From JBJMLO01 sp045805265 (GTDB lineage Bacteria > Actinomycetota > UBA4738 > JACQTL01), in the NCBI GenBank assembly GCA_045805265.1, contig JBJMLO010000030.1:124001-188000 (forward strand): a DNA stretch of 64,000 bases, given 5' to 3'. A program made the translations under genes and the position numbers. Positions 63,790 through 64,000 of the stretch are shown piece after piece. The notes under the pieces were generated by a model that saw nothing but the letters and a program-made list of their open reading frames with translations, made no database searches and was not told where the DNA came from. Each line of letters begins with the position of its first letter. Positions within the stretch are counted from its first letter, which is position 1.

Positions 63790-64000
63790 CTACCCTCCCA
63801 CCTGCTCGCCGAGCAATCCGGTGGGTCGGAACATCAGCACGCCGACGAGGACGACGAACGCGATCACGCTCTGCCACTGGGCGCTGAAGCAGGCGACCCC
63901 GAGGTTCTCCACCATGCCCAGCAGGAGCCCGCCCAGCATCGCACCCCGGATGTTCCCGATCCCTCCGAGCACCGCCGCCGTGAACGCCTTGATCCCGGGG
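63790..64000 (-). CDS. livH: Branched-chain amino-acid ABC transporter permease LivH (5' part off the window)
   Basis: The visible 69 C-terminal residues, PGIKAFTAAVLGGIGNIRGA, MLGGLLLGMVENLGVACF, QSVIAFVVLVGVLMFRPTGL, are the end of LivH (GGIGNIxGAxLGGLLLGxxE). The gene continues past 64000, and a LivK-type binding protein would be expected beyond it. It ends 4 bp before the livM start. Confidence 0.93.
   Translation of the reverse strand, partial: PGIKAFTAAVLGGIGNIRGAMLGGLLLGMVENLGVACFSAQWQSVIAFVVLVGVLMFRPTGLLGEQVGG

Overview
This is a very GC-rich chromosomal segment. The gene content suggests an uncultivated Actinomycetota-like bacterium, but this is inference and no marker here fixes the class. 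The supporting features are the uvrC-rapZ followed by gap-pgk-tpiA neighbourhood ending at secG, a ribosomal protein S1 with an acidic tail, a PolA without proofreading residues, a DtxR-family repressor, HD-GYP/LuxR and ZnuABC proteins of types I associate with actinobacteria, many GTG starts, and many genes whose start codon lies 6-8 nt behind a TANNNT box (the leaderless-mRNA arrangement). Almost all of the window is coding. Most operons lie on the minus strand. No CRISPR array, complete insertion sequence or prophage is visible.

Layout. 1-2146: znuABC-type metal importer (permease cut by the left edge) with a Zur-like operator inside its promoter. 2209-7603: a DPP IV-like peptidase divergent from an HD-GYP/LuxR regulator, then a cupin, a RibD-like reductase and a DUF1801 protein. 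7604-8818: a decayed stretch with integrase remnants beside tRNA-Leu(GAG). 8885-15408: secG and a complete opp peptide importer in the order C-A-B-D-F. 15562-19825: gap-pgk-tpiA-apgM glycolysis operon. 19920-23924: a proline-rich membrane protein, rapZ and uvrC. 23971-34978: a propeller-cupredoxin lipoprotein, uvrA, an S9 peptidase with an aminotransferase, an amidohydrolase, and uvrB. 35188-38213: mscS, a secreted LVIVD-repeat protein and a cyclic-nucleotide-binding protein. 38254-42726: a polar amino-acid importer and an ABC-2 exporter. 42741-46411: DUF2203, a HAD phosphatase, coaE with a tiny upstream membrane peptide, a 69-residue protein and rpsA. 46543-50443: three uncharacterised membrane proteins, two of them a gene pair with shared topology. 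50453-54827: polA divergent from a dtxR-family gene, then a ZIP metal transporter. 54828-55522: repeat-rich intergenic DNA. 55523-58053: a propeller-like lipoprotein, a hotdog thioesterase, a structured intergenic region and a small cupredoxin. 58054-64000: a second polar amino-acid importer directly downstream of livHMGF (livH cut by the right edge).

Taken together, the window describes a peptide- and amino-acid-using heterotroph. It has four amino-acid/peptide import systems (opp, two polar cassettes, liv) and two S9 peptidases, a full UvrABC set plus DNA polymerase I for excision repair, and two separately regulated metal uptake routes (znuABC and DtxR/ZIP). The least explained parts are the paired membrane proteins at 47424-50443, the peptide in front of coaE, the repeat/REP-like DNA at 54831-55349, the stem-loop element at 57482-57558, and the frequent leaderless promoters.
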